From Moorella sp. E308F (lineage in GTDB: Bacteria > Bacillota > DSM-521 > Neomoorellales > Neomoorellaceae), in the NCBI RefSeq assembly GCF_006538365.1, contig NZ_BJKN01000001.1, positions 248,001-312,000 of the forward strand: a stretch of DNA of 64,000 nt, given 5' to 3'. The notes under the pieces were generated by a model. It did no database searches. It saw only the letters and a program-made list of their open reading frames with translations, and was not told the origin of the DNA. Every line of letters starts with the position of its first letter. The stretch's first letter is position 1. The translations under genes and the position numbers were made by a program. This document shows positions 17,639 through 29,602 of the stretch, piece by piece.

Positions 17639-18895
17639 TTACAGGGCCCGGTAACCAATATCGCGGCGGTAGTGCATGCCCGCAAAATTGATGGCCTTTA
17701 TACCGGCATAAACGCGGTCCAGGGCGGCCTGTAAATTTTCACCTCGAGCAGTAACACATAATACCCGTCCCCCGGCAGTTACTACCTGACCGTCCACCAG
17801 AGCCGTACCGGCGTGGAAAACCTCCACTCCAGGCGGCACTGCCTCCAGCCCCGTAATGACTTCACCCCTGGCATAAGGTCCGGGATAACCGCCGGCCGCC
17901 AGGACCACCCCGGCTGCCGCCCCCGGGCACCAGTCAATCTTTGTTCCGGCCAGCTCACCGTTTATGGTAGCCAGCATCAGTTCCACCAGGTCGCTCTGTA
18001 AAAGCAGCATCAAGGGCTGGGTTTCCGGATCGCCAAAACGACAGTTAAATTCCAGGACTTTAGGCCCCTCGCGGGTGAGCATCAGCCCGGCGTAGAGGAC
18101 GCCGCGGTAGGGGCAGCCGGCCGCGGCCATAGCCCGGACTGTAGGCCGGAGTATCTTTTCTTCTACCTCCCCGGCTATTTCCGGAGTGTAAAAGGGGACA
18201 GGGGCGTAGGCGCCCATGCCGCCGGTATTGGGGCCGGTATCTCCTTCCCCCACCCGCTTGTGGTCCTGGGAAGGCAAGAGGGGGATCACTGTTTCCCCGT
18301 CGCAGAGGGCCAGGATGCTGACCTCTTCGCCTTCCAGGTGCTCTTCAATAATCACCCGCTGCCCGGCAGGGCCAAACCGGCCGCCGAACATGGCCGTTAC
18401 CGCTTCCCTGGCCGTGGCCGTGTCCGGAGCCACCACCACTCCCTTGCCGGCGGCCAGGCCGTCGGCCTTGACGACCACCGGGCCGGGATGTTCCTCCAGG
18501 TAGGCCAGGGCTGCCCCGGCCTCCATAAAGGCGGTATGGCGGGCCGTAGGGATGCCCGCCGCCTGCATTAACTCTTTGGCAAAAATCTTGCTCCCTTCCA
18601 GCCGGGCCGCCGCCCGGGAGGGGCCAAAAACAGGTAACCCTGCGGCCTGGAAGGCATCGACAATGCCGGCCACCAGGGGTGCTTCGGGGCCCACGACGGT
18701 AAGATCGATGCCTGCCTGGCGGGCAAAGGCCAAGAGACCCTCAATATCATCGGCGGCAATGGGCACACAATTAGCCAATCCGGCAATGCCGGCATTACCC
18801 GGCGCGCAATAGATTTCTGTAACCCGGGGACACCGGGCAATCTTCCACACCAGGGCGTGTTCCCGCCCGCCGCCGCCGACTACCAGGATGCGCAT
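17639..18895 (-). CDS. purD: phosphoribosylamine-glycine ligase
   Basis: 418 residues, ATP-grasp enzyme for step 2 of purine synthesis. [19 protein letters not shown] opens the N domain. [42 protein letters not shown] and [12 protein letters not shown] are the ATP-grasp motifs. It is the last gene of the long leftward pur operon and ends 19 nt before the shared terminator. Confidence 0.97.
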   Translation of the reverse strand: MRILVVGGGGREHALVWKIARCPRVTEIYCAPGNAGIAGLANCVPIAADDIEGLLAFARQAGIDLTVVGPEAPLVAGIVDAFQAAGLPVFGPSRAAARLEGSKIFAKELMQAAGIPTARHTAFMEAGAALAYLEEHPGPVVVKADGLAAGKGVVVAPDTATAREAVTAMFGGRFGPAGQRVIIEEHLEGEEVSILALCDGETVIPLLPSQDHKRVGEGDTGPNTGGMGAYAPVPFYTPEIAGEVEEKILRPTVRAMAAAGCPYRGVLYAGLMLTREGPKVLEFNCRFGDPETQPLMLLLQSDLVELMLATINGELAGTKIDWCPGAAAGVVLAAGGYPGPYARGEVITGLEAVPPGVEVFHAGTALVDGQVVTAGGRVLCVTARGENLQAALDRVYAGIKAINFAGMHYRRDIGYRAL

Positions 18896-18910
18896 TTAAT
18901 AGTACCTCCT

Positions 18911-20452
18911 TTAATGCCGGAAATGGCGGATGCCGGTAAACACCATGGCTATACTAGCGGCATCGGCTGCTTTGATGGACTCTTCGTCGCGGACGGAGCC
19001 GCCGGGCTGGATGATGGCTGTAATCCCGGCCTTAGCTGCCAGTTCCACTGTGTCGCTGAAGGGGAAGAAGGCATCAGAAGCCAGGACAGCCCCTTTCGCC
19101 CGGGCCCCGGCCTGCTCCAGGGCGATGTGCGCCGCGCCGACCCGGTTCATCTGGCCGGCACCAATGCCCAAAGTAACGCCGTCCTTAGCCACCACAATGG
19201 CGTTGGACTTGACGTGCTTCACCACCTGCCAGGCAAAGAGTAAATCCTCCATCTCCCTTGCTTCGGGTTTACGGGCCGTTACCACCTTGAGGTGCTCGGG
19301 GTCGAGGACATGGTAATCCGGCTCCTGGACCAGGAAGCCGCCGCTGACGGGCCTTACCTGGTATTCCTGGACGCGGTAGGCAGCCCTCTCGTCTGCAGCA
19401 AGCAAGCGCAGGTTGGGTTTGCTTTTAAGAATCTCCAGGGCTTCCGGGGTAAAATCAGGGGCGATGACAGCTTCCAGGAATATCTCCGTCATTTCCCTGG
19501 CTGTAGCGGCATCCACCGTCCGGTTCAGGGCGACGATGCCGCCAAAGGCGGAAACAGGATCGGCCGCGTAGGCCAGGCGGTAGGCCTGGGATGGAGTTGT
19601 AGCCCGGGCCACGCCGCAGGGATTGGTGTGCTTGATGATAGCCGCTACCGGCTCTTTAAAGTCAGAGGCCAGGTTCCAGGCAGCGTCCAGGTCCATGAGG
19701 TTGTTGTAAGAAAGCTCCTTGCCCTGGAGCTGCCGCGCCCCGGCCAGGCTGCCGGGGGATACGGCGGGCAAACGATAAAAAGCGGCCTGCTGGTGAGGAT
19801 TCTCACCATAACGAAGGTCCTGGACCTTCTCGCCGCTGAGGATAAAGTGAACAGGAAAAGGCTCTTCATTGCGGATAAGGCGCTGGAAATAGGCGGCAAT
19901 GGCCGCATCGTAAGCAGCCGTGTGGGCGAAGGCCGCCGCCGCCAGGCGCCGCCGGGTGGCCGTGCTTAAATTCCCCTTCTCCCGCAGTTCGGCCAGCACC
20001 TCGCTGTAGCTGGCCGGGTCAACGACCACCGCCACTCTCTCGTGATTCTTGGCTGCTGCCCGGACCATCGTTGGGCCGCCGATGTCGATGTTTTCAATGG
20101 CCTCTTCCGGCGTTACCCCTGGCCGGGCAATGGTTTCCCGGAAGGGGTAGAGGTTGACCACCACCAGGTCAATGGGCTGAATGCCCTGCTCCTGGAGCTG
20201 ATCCAGGTGTTCCGGCGTCGGCCGGGCCAGGATACCCCCATGGATTTTAGGGTGGAGGGTTTTGACACGGCCGTCAAGGATCTCAGGAAAACCGGTAACG
20301 GCTGCGACTTCGGTAACGGGCAAACCGGCTGCGGTCAAGGTGCGGGCGGTACCGCCGGTAGAGATAAGCTCCCATCCCAGCTCTACCAGCCCCCGGGCCA
20401 GATCCACCAGGCCGGTCTTGTCGGAAACACTAAGAAGCGCCCTTTTCGGCAT
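18911..20452 (-). CDS. purH: bifunctional AICAR formyltransferase / IMP cyclohydrolase
   Basis: 513 residues. The N-terminal MGS-like IMP cyclohydrolase domain begins [18 protein letters not shown]. The AICAR transformylase domain contains [13 protein letters not shown] and the catalytic KHTNPCGVA. It makes IMP from AICAR and formyl-tetrahydrofolate, closing the pathway. The cofactor links purine synthesis to the one-carbon metabolism typical of an acetogen. Confidence 0.97.
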   Translation of the reverse strand: MPKRALLSVSDKTGLVDLARGLVELGWELISTGGTARTLTAAGLPVTEVAAVTGFPEILDGRVKTLHPKIHGGILARPTPEHLDQLQEQGIQPIDLVVVNLYPFRETIARPGVTPEEAIENIDIGGPTMVRAAAKNHERVAVVVDPASYSEVLAELREKGNLSTATRRRLAAAAFAHTAAYDAAIAAYFQRLIRNEEPFPVHFILSGEKVQDLRYGENPHQQAAFYRLPAVSPGSLAGARQLQGKELSYNNLMDLDAAWNLASDFKEPVAAIIKHTNPCGVARATTPSQAYRLAYAADPVSAFGGIVALNRTVDAATAREMTEIFLEAVIAPDFTPEALEILKSKPNLRLLAADERAAYRVQEYQVRPVSGGFLVQEPDYHVLDPEHLKVVTARKPEAREMEDLLFAWQVVKHVKSNAIVVAKDGVTLGIGAGQMNRVGAAHIALEQAGARAKGAVLASDAFFPFSDTVELAAKAGITAIIQPGGSVRDEESIKAADAASIAMVFTGIRHFRH

Positions 20453-20507
20453 ATGTATAGCTCGCCTCCTATGAAAATAACTCGACTTGCCGCCATGAGC
20501 GGCTCCT

Positions 20508-21125
20508 TCAAATTTTCACTGCGACCCGCCGGCCGTGGAGTTCTACCCTGCCTTCGGCCAGCCATTTGATAACCTCGGGGTAAAGGCGGTGTTCTTCCAC
20601 CAGGATGCGGGCCGCCAGGGTTTCCGGGGTGTCGTCGTCCTTTACCGGTACCACCGCCTGGGCGATGATGGGGCCCGTATCGGTGCCGGCGTCAACAAAG
20701 TGGACGGTGCAGCCGGAAAACTTGACACCGTATTCCCAGGCCTGGCGCTGGGCGTTGAGGCCGGGAAAGGCCGGCAGCAGGGCCGGGTGGATGTTGATTA
20801 CCGCCCCCGGAAACTGATCGAGAAAATCCTGGCTGAGGAGCCGCATAAAGCCGGCCAGGACTACCAGCTTTACCCCCTCTTTTTTCAAGACCGCCGCCAG
20901 GGCCCGGTCATAGGCCTGGCGGGATGGGTATTCCCGGGGTACGAGGCAACAGGCCTTGAGCCCCCGCTGCCGGGCCAGTTCCAGGGCACGGGCTTCCGGG
21001 CGGTCGCTGATGACCACCTGGATGCGGGCGGGGATGCGGCCGGCAGCTATAGCGTCGGCAATGGCCTCCATGTTGCTGCCCCGGCCGGAAACCAGGATGC
21101 CTATCGGTAAAGGTGCTGCAACCAT
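20508..21125 (-). CDS. purN: phosphoribosylglycinamide formyltransferase (folate-dependent)
   Basis: 205 residues. [18 protein letters not shown] binds the phosphoribosyl substrate and [17 protein letters not shown] carries the catalytic Asn-His pair, with the second Asp in [14 protein letters not shown]. The ATG at 21125 follows GGGGGAGAGA; a longer in-frame start at 21155 has no such site. Operon position is between purM and purH. Confidence 0.96.
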   Translation of the reverse strand: MVAAPLPIGILVSGRGSNMEAIADAIAAGRIPARIQVVISDRPEARALELARQRGLKACCLVPREYPSRQAYDRALAAVLKKEGVKLVVLAGFMRLLSQDFLDQFPGAVINIHPALLPAFPGLNAQRQAWEYGVKFSGCTVHFVDAGTDTGPIIAQAVVPVKDDDTPETLAARILVEEHRLYPEVIKWLAEGRVELHGRRVAVKI

Positions 21126-21179
21126 TCTCTCTCCCCCGAAACTAGACTTTCTCATAGCAAAAGCCAGCCGTTTACTTTT

Positions 21180-22229
21180 TTATTTTAGCTCCGGCACGAA
21201 CTCTACTGCTCCCCGGCCGGGTATTATTTCACCAACCACAAAAACCTCTCCCCCGGCGGCCTCTAAGCGCGCTTTTACCCTGTCAACGTCACCGGCCGCA
21301 ACCACCGCCAGCATACCCAGGCCCATATTGAAGGTGCGGTACATCTCCGGTTCCGGCACTTTGCCGTTCTCCTGGATGAGGCGGAAAACGGGCGGTACCG
21401 GCCAGCTGCGCCGGTCCAGGCGCATGTTTACGTCCTTCGGCAGGATGCGGGGCGGGTTTTCCACCAGGCCGCCGCCGGTGATGTGGGCCAGGCCCTTGAT
21501 TAATCCCTCTTTTATTAATGGCAACAGAGAGGCTACATATATACGGGTCGGCTCCAGCAATTCTTCCCCCAGGGCGCGGCCCAGTTCCGGCAGCTGCCGG
21601 TCCAGGGTGTAACCGGCTTCCGCCAGCAAAACCCGGCGGGCCAGGGAAAAGCCGTTGGAGTGCAGGCCGCTGGAGGCCAGGCCCAGGACCACCTGGCCGG
21701 GCCGGATGCGGCTGCCGTCCAGGAGCTCCTCCCGTTCCACGACGCCGACGGCGAAACCGGCCAGGTCGTATTCATCCTCAGGGTAAAAGCCGGGCATCTC
21801 GGCCGTCTCGCCCCCGTTCAGGGCGCAGCCGGCCCGGCGGCAGCCTTCGGCCACCCCGGCGACGATTTGGGCCACTTTTTCCGGCACCATTTTCCCTACC
21901 GCCAGGTAGTCCAGGAAGAAGAGGGGCTCGGCCCCATGAACCAGGATATCGTTGACGCACATGGCCACGGCGTCGATGCCGATGGTATCGTGGCGGTCCA
22001 TGAGGAAGGCTATTTTCAGCTTCGTCCCTACCCCGTCGGTGCCCGCCACCAGCACCGGCTGCCGGTAACGGCCCGGTTCCAGGGCAAAAAGGCCGCCGAA
22101 ACCGCCCAGGTCCCCCAGGACCCCCGGCCGGAAGGTCCGGCGGACATGCTCCTGCATCAACTCTACGGCGCGGTTGCCGGCGGTTATGTCCACCCCGGCG
22201 GCAGCATAGGTCAGGCCTTCGCCAGCCAC
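21180..22229 (-). CDS. purM: phosphoribosylformylglycinamidine cyclo-ligase
   Basis: 349 residues, AIR synthetase. [32 protein letters not shown] and [12 protein letters not shown] are conserved, and [15 protein letters not shown] is the C-domain signature. It directly follows purF, two nucleotides after its stop. Confidence 0.97.
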   Translation of the reverse strand: MAGEGLTYAAAGVDITAGNRAVELMQEHVRRTFRPGVLGDLGGFGGLFALEPGRYRQPVLVAGTDGVGTKLKIAFLMDRHDTIGIDAVAMCVNDILVHGAEPLFFLDYLAVGKMVPEKVAQIVAGVAEGCRRAGCALNGGETAEMPGFYPEDEYDLAGFAVGVVEREELLDGSRIRPGQVVLGLASSGLHSNGFSLARRVLLAEAGYTLDRQLPELGRALGEELLEPTRIYVASLLPLIKEGLIKGLAHITGGGLVENPPRILPKDVNMRLDRRSWPVPPVFRLIQENGKVPEPEMYRTFNMGLGMLAVVAAGDVDRVKARLEAAGGEVFVVGEIIPGRGAVEFVPELK

Positions 22230-22231
22230 TA

Positions 22232-23695
22232 TTATGCACCTCCTTCCAGGCTGTACTTGGTCGCCTCCTCCGGGGAGGGGATGGGGATGGGATAGCGGCC
22301 GGAAAAGCAGGCGGCGCAGAAATTTTCCGCTCCCCGGCTCACGGAACGGAACAGCCCCTCCAGGCTCAGGTAATAGAGGCTGTCGGCCCCGACATGGCGG
22401 CGGATGTCCTCCAGGGAATACCGGGCGGCAATGAGCTCGCCCCGGGCGCTGGTATCAATGCCATAGTAACAGGGGTGCAAAACCGGCGGCGAGGCCACCA
22501 GCAGGTGGACCTCCCGCACCCCGGCCTGGCGCAGCATCTCCACAATCCGCCGGCTGGTAGTTCCCCGGACAATGGAATCATCGATGATAATAACCCGTTT
22601 ATCTTTCAGAATTGACTTGATGGGATTGAGTTTCAAGCGCACGCCCAGGTCGCGCATCTCCTGGGTGGGCTGGATGAAGGTCCGGCCCACATAGCGGTTT
22701 TTCATCAACCCTTCGATAAAGGGTAAACCCGCCGCCTCGGCGTAACCGGCAGCGGCGGCAATGCCGGAATCCGGCACCGGGATCACCACGTCGGCCGCCA
22801 CCTGGTATTCCCGGGCCAGATTGCGGCCCAGCTCCCGCCGCACCAGGTTGACAGTTTCGCCGTCCAGGATACTGTCGGGCCGGGCAAAGTAGACGTATTC
22901 AAAGATGCAGTGGGCGCTGTGGGGCGCCCGCCGTCCCTGGATGGAGTGCACCCCCTGACTGTCGATGACGACAATTTCCCCGGGCTCAATGTCACGGCAA
23001 AAAGCGGCACCCACGGTATCCAGGGCGCAGGACTCGGAGGCCAGCACCCAGGCCTCCCCCATTTTCCCCAGGCACAGGGGCCGGACGCCAAAGGGATCGC
23101 GGACGCCGATGAGCTTTTCCTCGGTCATCACCACCAGGGAATAGGCGCCCTCCAGCTCGTCCTGGCAGCGGCGCAGGGCCACCTCAATGGGCTCCTGGCT
23201 GTAGCGGGCGATAAGATTGACAATAACTTCGCTGTCGGTGGAAGACTGGAAGATGGAGCCCCTGGCTCCCAGCTCCCGCCTAAGCCGGTTGGCATTGGTC
23301 AGGTTCCCGTTATGGGCAATGGCCACCATACCCCGGAGGTAGCGGAAAACCAGGGGCTGGGCATTGACCAGGGAACTCGCCCCGGTAGTAGAATAGCGCA
23401 CATGGCCGATGGCTACGCTACCCTTTAAAGCCCGGAGGTTGTCCTGGTTAAAAACCTCCGCCACCAGCCCCATGCCCTTGTGGACGGCAATTTGGCGGCC
23501 GTCGGCCACGGCAATCCCGGCGCTCTCCTGGCCCCGGTGCTGCAGGGCGAAGAGGCCGTAATAGGCCAGGCGGGCCACATCCTTGCCCGGGGCATAGATG
23601 CCGAAGATGCCGCACTCTTCATGCCAGGGCGACCGGTCCCAGGATAACTCCCTTTCCCTCACCGGGCCATCAAAGCCGGTATGCTCTCCCGCCAT
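22232..23695 (-). CDS. purF: amidophosphoribosyltransferase
   Basis: First enzyme of purine synthesis, of the Bacillus type. After a short propeptide, the Ntn nucleophile Cys begins the mature enzyme ([12 protein letters not shown]). [16 protein letters not shown] is the PRPP-binding loop. Cysteines in HCIFEYVYF and NFCAACFSG fit the family's 4Fe-4S cluster. The ATG at 23695 has a GGAG site and overlaps purL by 37 nt. A GTG at 23662 overlapping the purL TGA is an equally plausible coupled start that would shorten the propeptide by 11 residues. Confidence 0.95.
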   Translation of the reverse strand: MAGEHTGFDGPVRERELSWDRSPWHEECGIFGIYAPGKDVARLAYYGLFALQHRGQESAGIAVADGRQIAVHKGMGLVAEVFNQDNLRALKGSVAIGHVRYSTTGASSLVNAQPLVFRYLRGMVAIAHNGNLTNANRLRRELGARGSIFQSSTDSEVIVNLIARYSQEPIEVALRRCQDELEGAYSLVVMTEEKLIGVRDPFGVRPLCLGKMGEAWVLASESCALDTVGAAFCRDIEPGEIVVIDSQGVHSIQGRRAPHSAHCIFEYVYFARPDSILDGETVNLVRRELGRNLAREYQVAADVVIPVPDSGIAAAAGYAEAAGLPFIEGLMKNRYVGRTFIQPTQEMRDLGVRLKLNPIKSILKDKRVIIIDDSIVRGTTSRRIVEMLRQAGVREVHLLVASPPVLHPCYYGIDTSARGELIAARYSLEDIRRHVGADSLYYLSLEGLFRSVSRGAENFCAACFSGRYPIPIPSPEEATKYSLEGGA

Positions 23696-25887
23696 TGCTT
23701 CTCCATCTCCCCCAGGCTGAGATTAAACACCGTCCTGCCGTTTACCCTTACCGCCAGGGCCCGGCCGGCAGTACGGCCGATGACCGCCGCCGGCACGCCC
23801 TTCTCCCGGGCCATGGCCAGCACCCTGTCCCGGGCTGCCGGCGGGACCGCCAGCAACACCCGCGACTGGCTTTCGCTGAAGAGGAGGTAGTCCGGCCGGA
23901 GACTGCTTGCCAGTTCCACTACCGCGCCCAACCCGCCGGCCAGGGCACTTTCAGCCAGGGCCACGGCCAGGCCCCCTTCGGCGCAATCGTGGGCCGCCGT
24001 CACCAGCCCGGCGGCGATGGCCTGCCGCACAACTTCCTGGACGGCGGCTTCCCGTTCCAGGTTAAGGTCCGGCGGCCGCCCGGCCACCAGACCGTGGACA
24101 ACGGCCAGGTATTCGCTGCCGCCTATCTCCGGGCAGGTCTCTCCCAGGAGAATGAGAACATCATCCTCACGGCGCCACGCCAAAGCGCAGCGTTTTTCAA
24201 TATCAGCGATGAGACCCACCATACCCACCACCGGCGTGGGATAGATGGCCTCGCCTTCCGTTTCGTTGTAGAAACTGACGTTGCCGCCAGTAACCGGCGT
24301 CTGCAAAACCGCGCAGGCCCGGCTCATACCCACTACGGCCTGGTAGAACTGCCAGGCGACTTCCGGCTTTTCGGGATTGCCGAAGTTCAGGCAATCGGTA
24401 AGGCCCAGGGGACGGGCGCCTACACAGGAGAGATTGCGGGCTGCTTCAGCTACGGCAATGGCCCCGCCCGTTTCCGGATCCAGGTAGCAGTAGCGGCTGT
24501 TGCCGTCCACCGTCAGGGCCAGGCCCTTGCCGGTTCCCTTAATCCTTAAGATAGCGGCATCGCCGCCGGGTCCGGCCACCGTGTCCGTGCGTACCATGTA
24601 GTCGTACTGGCGGTAAACCCATTCTTTACTGGCTATATTGGGCGCCGCCAGGAGCTGCAAAAGCGTTTCCCCGTAATCCCCCGGCTCCGGCAGGCGGCTG
24701 AGATCCATATTTTGCAATTTATCCAGGTAAGCCGGCCGGCGCCGTTCCACCTCGTAGACAGGGCACTGGTCCGTTAAGGCCCGGGCCGGCACCTCGGCCA
24801 CCACCCGGCCGCCCTCTTTAATGCGCATGATACCGTCGTCCGTCACCCGGCCGATAACCACCGCCTCCAGGCCCCAGCGCCGGCAGATGGCCTGGATCCT
24901 TGCTTCCGCGCCTTTTTTGGGCACCAGGAGCATGCGTTCCTGGGACTCCGAAAGCATCACCTCATAGGGGGTCATGCCCTCTTCCCGCCGGGGCACCAGG
25001 GCGACGTCGATTTCCATTCCCGTTCCGGCCCGGGACGCCATTTCGCAGGAAGAGCTGGTGATCCCGGCCGCGCCCATATCCTGCATGCCGATGATTAAAT
25101 CTTCTTTAATTATTTCCAGGCAGGCTTCAATGAGAAGTTTCTCCCGAAAGGGGTCGCCTACCTGGACCGAAGGCCGGCGTTCTTCGGAGGCCTGGGTCAA
25201 CTCCTCAGAAGCAAAGGTAGCGCCGTGGATGCCGTCGCGGCCGGTACGGGCGCCCACCAGCATGACGGCATTGCCCACCCCGGCGGCCCGGCCGCGGCGG
25301 ATGTCTTTTTGCTCGATAAGGCCCACGGCCATGGCGTTGACCAGAGGATTGCCGGCATAAGATGGATCAAAATATACTTCCCCGGCCACCGTGGGCAGGC
25401 CCAGGCAGTTGCCGTAAAAGGCGATACCGGCCACCACGCCGTTCATAAGATAGCGGGTAACCGGGTCATTCGGGGGGCCGAAGCGCAGGGAGTCCAGGAC
25501 GGCGATGGGCCGGGCCCCCATGGCAAAGATATCGCGGACAATGCCCCCCACGCCGGTGGCCGCTCCCTGGAAAGGCTCTATGGCCGAGGGGTGGTTGTGG
25601 CTTTCGATTTTAAAGACTACCGCCTGGCCGTCGCCGATGTCGATGATGCCGGCGTTTTCCCCCGGCCCCTGGAGGACCCAGGGGGCTTTGGTGGGAAAGA
25701 GCTTTAACACCGGCCGGGAGTGCTTGTAGCCGCAGTGCTCCGACCACATGACGGCAAACATGCCCACTTCCACATGATTGGGCTCCCGGCCCAGGATTTC
25801 TTTAATACGTTCAAATTCCTCGTCCTTAAGGCCCATCTGCCGGTAAACTTCAGGCTCCAAGGCGCTCCCCCCTCTGCCACCAGTCAA
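23659..25887 (-). CDS. purL: phosphoribosylformylglycinamidine synthase, large subunit
   Basis: 742 residues, the small-type PurL that works with separate PurQ and Pur[21 protein letters not shown] is the hallmark motif, with [14 protein letters not shown] and the second half [15 protein letters not shown]. It makes FGAM with glutamine-derived ammonia. It overlaps purQ by 38 nt and purF by 37 nt. Confidence 0.97.
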   Translation of the reverse strand: MTGGRGGSALEPEVYRQMGLKDEEFERIKEILGREPNHVEVGMFAVMWSEHCGYKHSRPVLKLFPTKAPWVLQGPGENAGIIDIGDGQAVVFKIESHNHPSAIEPFQGAATGVGGIVRDIFAMGARPIAVLDSLRFGPPNDPVTRYLMNGVVAGIAFYGNCLGLPTVAGEVYFDPSYAGNPLVNAMAVGLIEQKDIRRGRAAGVGNAVMLVGARTGRDGIHGATFASEELTQASEERRPSVQVGDPFREKLLIEACLEIIKEDLIIGMQDMGAAGITSSSCEMASRAGTGMEIDVALVPRREEGMTPYEVMLSESQERMLLVPKKGAEARIQAICRRWGLEAVVIGRVTDDGIMRIKEGGRVVAEVPARALTDQCPVYEVERRRPAYLDKLQNMDLSRLPEPGDYGETLLQLLAAPNIASKEWVYRQYDYMVRTDTVAGPGGDAAILRIKGTGKGLALTVDGNSRYCYLDPETGGAIAVAEAARNLSCVGARPLGLTDCLNFGNPEKPEVAWQFYQAVVGMSRACAVLQTPVTGGNVSFYNETEGEAIYPTPVVGMVGLIADIEKRCALAWRREDDVLILLGETCPEIGGSEYLAVVHGLVAGRPPDLNLEREAAVQEVVRQAIAAGLVTAAHDCAEGGLAVALAESALAGGLGAVVELASSLRPDYLLFSESQSRVLLAVPPAARDRVLAMAREKGVPAAVIGRTAGRALAVRVNGRTVFNLSLGEMEKQWRESIPALMAR

Positions 25888-26560
25888 CTATAGAAGCAAA
25901 AAGTTCCCGGCCGTCGGTACCGCCCAGGAGGCTTTCGGCGCAACGTTCCGGGTGGGGCATCATGCCCAGGATATTGCCCTCCCGGTTAACAATGCCGGCG
26001 ATATTGCCCACCGAACCGTTGGGATTGGCCGCCGGCGTCACTTCTCCGTCCTGATTGCAGTAGCGGAAAATAATCTGCCGGTTGGCCTCAAGTTCGGCCA
26101 GGGTGGCGGCGTCGGCATAATAGTTACCTTCACCGTGGGCAATGGGAATGCGGACGACCTGGCCCTCCCGGAAGCGGTTGGTAAAGGGGGTGGCGTTCTT
26201 TTCCACCCTTAAATAGGTCCACTGGCAGCGAAACTGGAGGCAGTCATTGCGCCGCATGGCCCCCGGCAGGAGGCCGGCCTCCAACAGGATCTGGAAGCCG
26301 TTGCAGATGCCCAGCACCAGGCCGCCGGACCTGGCAAAGTCAATGACTGCCGGCATAATAGGGGCAAAGCGGGCGATGGCCCCGGCCCGGAGGTAATCGC
26401 CGTAGGAAAAGCCGCCGGGCAGCACCAGGCAGTCGTAACCGGCAACTTCGGTATCGCCGTGCCAGAGGTAGTCCACCGGCTGGCCCAGGACGGACCCCAG
26501 GGCGTGGTAAACATCCTGGTCGCAGTTGGAGCCGGGAAAGACGATAACGCCGAACTTCAT
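25850..26560 (-). CDS. purQ: phosphoribosylformylglycinamidine synthase, glutaminase subunit
   Basis: 236 residues, class I glutamine amidotransferase. [19 protein letters not shown] begins the protein, the nucleophile Cys is in [14 protein letters not shown], and the His-Glu pair is in [10 protein letters not shown]. It feeds ammonia to PurL. It lies between purS and purL. Confidence 0.97.
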   Translation of the reverse strand: MKFGVIVFPGSNCDQDVYHALGSVLGQPVDYLWHGDTEVAGYDCLVLPGGFSYGDYLRAGAIARFAPIMPAVIDFARSGGLVLGICNGFQILLEAGLLPGAMRRNDCLQFRCQWTYLRVEKNATPFTNRFREGQVVRIPIAHGEGNYYADAATLAELEANRQIIFRYCNQDGEVTPAANPNGSVGNIAGIVNREGNILGMMPHPERCAESLLGGTDGRELFASIVDWWQRGERLGA

Positions 26561-26615
26561 GGTTGTTCCTCCATTTTATCTACCGGACTATACCCCACCG
26601 ATCGCCGCGCCGCGC

Positions 26616-26885
26616 TCAAGCCTTGCCACCGGCGCCGGCAGGTTCTTCCAGGGTAAAGCGGTATTGTTCGATCACCGGGTTGGCCAGGAGCCGCCGGCAC
26701 ATCTCTTCCACCTGCCGCCCGGCTTCCTGCCGGTCGTCCAGGTCCAGCTGCACTTCCAGGTACTTGCCGACGCGTACCGCAGTTACCCCCTCATACCCCA
26801 TGGCTTTGAGGCCGCCCATGACAGCCTCGCCCTGGGGGTCGAGGACGCCGGGTTTTAAGGTGACGTAAATTTTAGCCAGGAACAT
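26616..26885 (-). CDS. purS: phosphoribosylformylglycinamidine synthase, PurS subunit
   Basis: 89 residues. KIYVTLKPGVLDPQGEAVMGG is the characteristic start of PurS, which bridges PurL and PurQ and helps channel ammonia. The C-terminal tail (after TLEEP) is slightly longer than usual. It is located between purC and purQ. Confidence 0.95.
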   Translation of the reverse strand: MFLAKIYVTLKPGVLDPQGEAVMGGLKAMGYEGVTAVRVGKYLEVQLDLDDRQEAGRQVEEMCRRLLANPVIEQYRFTLEEPAGAGGKA

Positions 26886-26903
26886 AACTATCGTCCTCCA
26901 TAT

Positions 26904-27620
26904 TTATTGCAACAGCCTCTCCACCCGGCTTAACACTTCTTCATAGGCGTCTTCAACGCCGCCCAGGTCGCGGCGGAAGCGGTCCTTGTCCAGTTTTTCC
27001 CCGCTGGTGCCGTCCCAGAAGCGGCAGGTGTCGGGAGAAATCTCATCGGCCAGGAGGACCTGGCCGTGGAAAAGGCCAAACTCCAGCTTGAAGTCCACCA
27101 GGACCAGGTCGGCCGGCTGCAAGAATTCCGTCAGCAGCTCATTAACCTTCCAGGCGCAGCTTTCCATTTCTTCAATCTGGCTTGCGGTGGCCAGCTCCAG
27201 GGCGGCAATGTGGTAGTTGTTAATCATGGGGTCATGGAGTTCATCGGATTTATAGTAAAACTCCAGCACCGGGCGCTTGAGGGGTGTCCCTTCCGCCAGG
27301 CCCAGGCGTTTGGCCAGGCTACCGGCGGCAATGTTCCGGGCCACAACTTCCACCGGGATGATATCTACCGCCCGCACCAGGAGCTCCCGGGGGCCTGTCT
27401 GTTCAATAAAATGAGTGGGGATGCCCCGGCGGGAAAGCATCTGGAAAAACAGAGCCGACAGCCGGGCATTGATCTCGCCCTTGCGGGCAATGGTGCCTTT
27501 TTTCAGGCCGTCAAAGGCCGTGGCGTCGTCCTTGAATTCTACCAGGTACTGGTCGGGGTCACCCGTGCGGTAGACCCGTTTGGCTTTACCTTCATAGAGC
27601 AGCTCTCCTTTAGCAGGCAT
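26904..27620 (-). CDS. purC: phosphoribosylaminoimidazole-succinocarboxamide synthase
   Basis: 238 residues, SAICAR synthetase. [15 protein letters not shown] is the phosphate-binding start and [20 protein letters not shown] the metal-binding motif. [20 protein letters not shown] is also conserved. It condenses CAIR with aspartate. It follows purB by 12 nt. Confidence 0.97.
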   Translation of the reverse strand: MPAKGELLYEGKAKRVYRTGDPDQYLVEFKDDATAFDGLKKGTIARKGEINARLSALFFQMLSRRGIPTHFIEQTGPRELLVRAVDIIPVEVVARNIAAGSLAKRLGLAEGTPLKRPVLEFYYKSDELHDPMINNYHIAALELATASQIEEMESCAWKVNELLTEFLQPADLVLVDFKLEFGLFHGQVLLADEISPDTCRFWDGTSGEKLDKDRFRRDLGGVEDAYEEVLSRVERLLQ

Positions 27621-27632
27621 GGATATTCCCCC

Positions 27633-28928
27633 TTATTCCAATCCCGCGCGGCGGAAAATGTAGTCCACGTGGCGCAGGTGGTAGTCGTAATCAAATAAAG
27701 CCTCGATTTCCTTCCGGTCCAGGTGAGCCATAATATCCTGATCCTTTAAGACCAGCTCTTTAAAGGGCTGGCGGGTCTGCCAGGCCTGCATGGCATTGCG
27801 CTGCACCCAGGCGTAGGCTGTCTCCCGCAAAACGCCTTTGTTCACCAAGGCCAGGAGAACCCGCTGGGAAAAGACCAGGCCGTGGGTGGCTTCAAGATTC
27901 CGGCGCATATTCTCCGGGTAGACATTGAGGCCGGCTATAATCTCGGTGAATTTGACCAGCATGTAGTCCAGCAGAATGGTGCTGTCGGGAATAATCACCC
28001 GCTCGACGGAAGAATGGGTGAGATCCCGCTCGTGCCAGAGAGCGATATTTTCCATGGCCGCCAGGGCATTGCCCCGCAACACCCTGGCCAGGCCCGCCAC
28101 CCGCTCGCACATGATGGGGTTGCGTTTGTGGGGCATGGCCGAGGAACCCTTCTGCCCTTGAGCAAAGGGCTCTTCAACTTCTAAAATATCAGTCCGCTGC
28201 AGGTTGCGGATTTCTGTAGCCATTTTCTCCAGGGAACTGCCGATGACAGCCAGGGTGGTCAGGAACTGGGCGTGACGGTCGCGCTGGATGATCTGGGTGG
28301 AAACGCTGGCCGGTTTAAGACCCAGGCGACGGCAGACGTGCTCTTCCACCCGGGGATTGATATTGGCAAAAGTGCCGACGGCGCCGGATATTTTGCCGAC
28401 ACTGATAATTTCCCTGGCCTGTTCCAGCCTGGTTATATGCCGGTCTACTTCCATGACCCAGAGGGCCATTTTCAGGCCAAAGGTGGTGGGCTCGGCGTGG
28501 ACACCGTGGGTGCGGCCGATCATCAGGGTGTATTTATGTTCCCGGGCCTTTTTGACGAGTTCGGACCGCAGTTGCCGCAGGCGTCTGAGGAGCAGGTCGG
28601 CGGCGTCCCGCATCTGCACCGCCAGGGCCGTATCCAGGACGTCGGAGGAGGTCATGCCCAGGTGAATATACTTGGAGGCGTCACCCACCTTTTCCGCAAC
28701 GGCAGTAAGAAAGGCCAGGACGTCGTGGCGGGTGGTGGCTTCAATTTCATTGATCCGGTCAATGTCAAAATCGGCCTTGGCCTTGATCTCTTCCAGGGCG
28801 GCCGGCGGGATCTGGCCTAGCTCGGCCCAGGCTTCGCAGGCATAGATCTCAATAGCCAGCCAGGTGCGGAATTTGTGTTCTTGTTCCCAAATTTTCCCCA
28901 TTTCCGGCAAGGTGTAGCGTGCAATCAT
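27633..28928 (-). CDS. purB: adenylosuccinate lyase
   Basis: 431 residues of the fumarase/aspartase superfamily. The signature GSSAMPHKRNPI is clear; TRHDVLAFLTAV and IHLGMTSSDVLDTA are further conserved regions. It cleaves SAICAR and adenylosuccinate. Its start overlaps the purE stop by 4 nt. No purK lies between purE and purB. Confidence 0.97.
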   Translation of the reverse strand: MIARYTLPEMGKIWEQEHKFRTWLAIEIYACEAWAELGQIPPAALEEIKAKADFDIDRINEIEATTRHDVLAFLTAVAEKVGDASKYIHLGMTSSDVLDTALAVQMRDAADLLLRRLRQLRSELVKKAREHKYTLMIGRTHGVHAEPTTFGLKMALWVMEVDRHITRLEQAREIISVGKISGAVGTFANINPRVEEHVCRRLGLKPASVSTQIIQRDRHAQFLTTLAVIGSSLEKMATEIRNLQRTDILEVEEPFAQGQKGSSAMPHKRNPIMCERVAGLARVLRGNALAAMENIALWHERDLTHSSVERVIIPDSTILLDYMLVKFTEIIAGLNVYPENMRRNLEATHGLVFSQRVLLALVNKGVLRETAYAWVQRNAMQAWQTRQPFKELVLKDQDIMAHLDRKEIEALFDYDYHLRHVDYIFRRAGLE

Positions 28929-29449
28929 TTTTTCCCCTCCCGTAAATAACCCTCGATGCCCAGCTGCGCCAGTTTAGCATCCCGGGCCGCCACTTCCCGG
29001 GCCAGCTCTTCTTTATAGGCCGCCAGGCGCGCCTTTAGCTGCGGGTCATGAACGGCGAGAATCTGGGCCGCAAGTATTGCGGCATTGGCCGCCCCGTCTA
29101 TGGCTACGGTGGCCACCGGGATGCCTTTAGGCATCTGTACCATGGCGTAGAGGGAGTCCACCCCGCCCAGGGCCGCCGTCTTGATAGGAACGCCAATGAC
29201 GGGCAGGGTGGTCACGGCGGCCAGGACACCGGCCAGGTGGGCCGCCCCGCCGGCGCCGGCGATGAGGACTTTGAGCCCCCGGCCGGCTGCATTGCGGGCG
29301 TATTCCAGGGCAGCATCGGGCGAGCGGTGCGCGGATAGGATCCTTACTTCATAAGGAATCTGGAAGCGCTCCAAGAAGCCTGCGGCCTGGGTCATAACCG
29401 GCAAATCGGAGTCACTGCCCATGACAATACCAACATGTGCCATGTTCAT
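28925..29449 (-). CDS. purE: N5-carboxyaminoimidazole ribonucleotide mutase
   Basis: 174 residues. VGIVMGSDSDLPVMTQAAG and ILSAHRSPDAALEYA are the PurE signatures, with AGAGGAAHLAGVLAA. It is the first gene of the operon, behind AAGGAGAAG and the tandem riboswitch leader. With no purK adjacent, the enzyme may use CO2 directly at the high CO2 levels of an acetogen, or PurK may be elsewhere; this is inference. Confidence 0.96.
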   Translation of the reverse strand: MNMAHVGIVMGSDSDLPVMTQAAGFLERFQIPYEVRILSAHRSPDAALEYARNAAGRGLKVLIAGAGGAAHLAGVLAAVTTLPVIGVPIKTAALGGVDSLYAMVQMPKGIPVATVAIDGAANAAILAAQILAVHDPQLKARLAAYKEELAREVAARDAKLAQLGIEGYLREGKK

Positions 29450-29540
29450 TAAATTTCTTCTCCTTCCTTATATTTTAGCATTTGTTTTATCATCCCCCTT
29501 TATCCTTTTTGCTGCCGCCCAATATACCTCTTGCCGGCCG

Positions 29541-29602
29541 GCAAACTAAAGAACCCAGGCCGGGGTAGGTCACGCAACACTGAAACCTACCCGCCTGGGT
29601 TT
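29541..29602 (-). terminator. riboswitch-controlled intrinsic terminator of the pur operon
   Basis: In the leftward RNA, AACCCAGGC-GGGTAGGT pairs with ACCTACCC-(C)GGCCTGGGTT, followed by CTTTAGTTT. The 5' arm of this hairpin reuses the AACCC at the 3' end of the ykkC-type aptamer, so aptamer closure and terminator formation exclude each other. PRPP binding would therefore be predicted to turn expression on. Confidence 0.75.
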
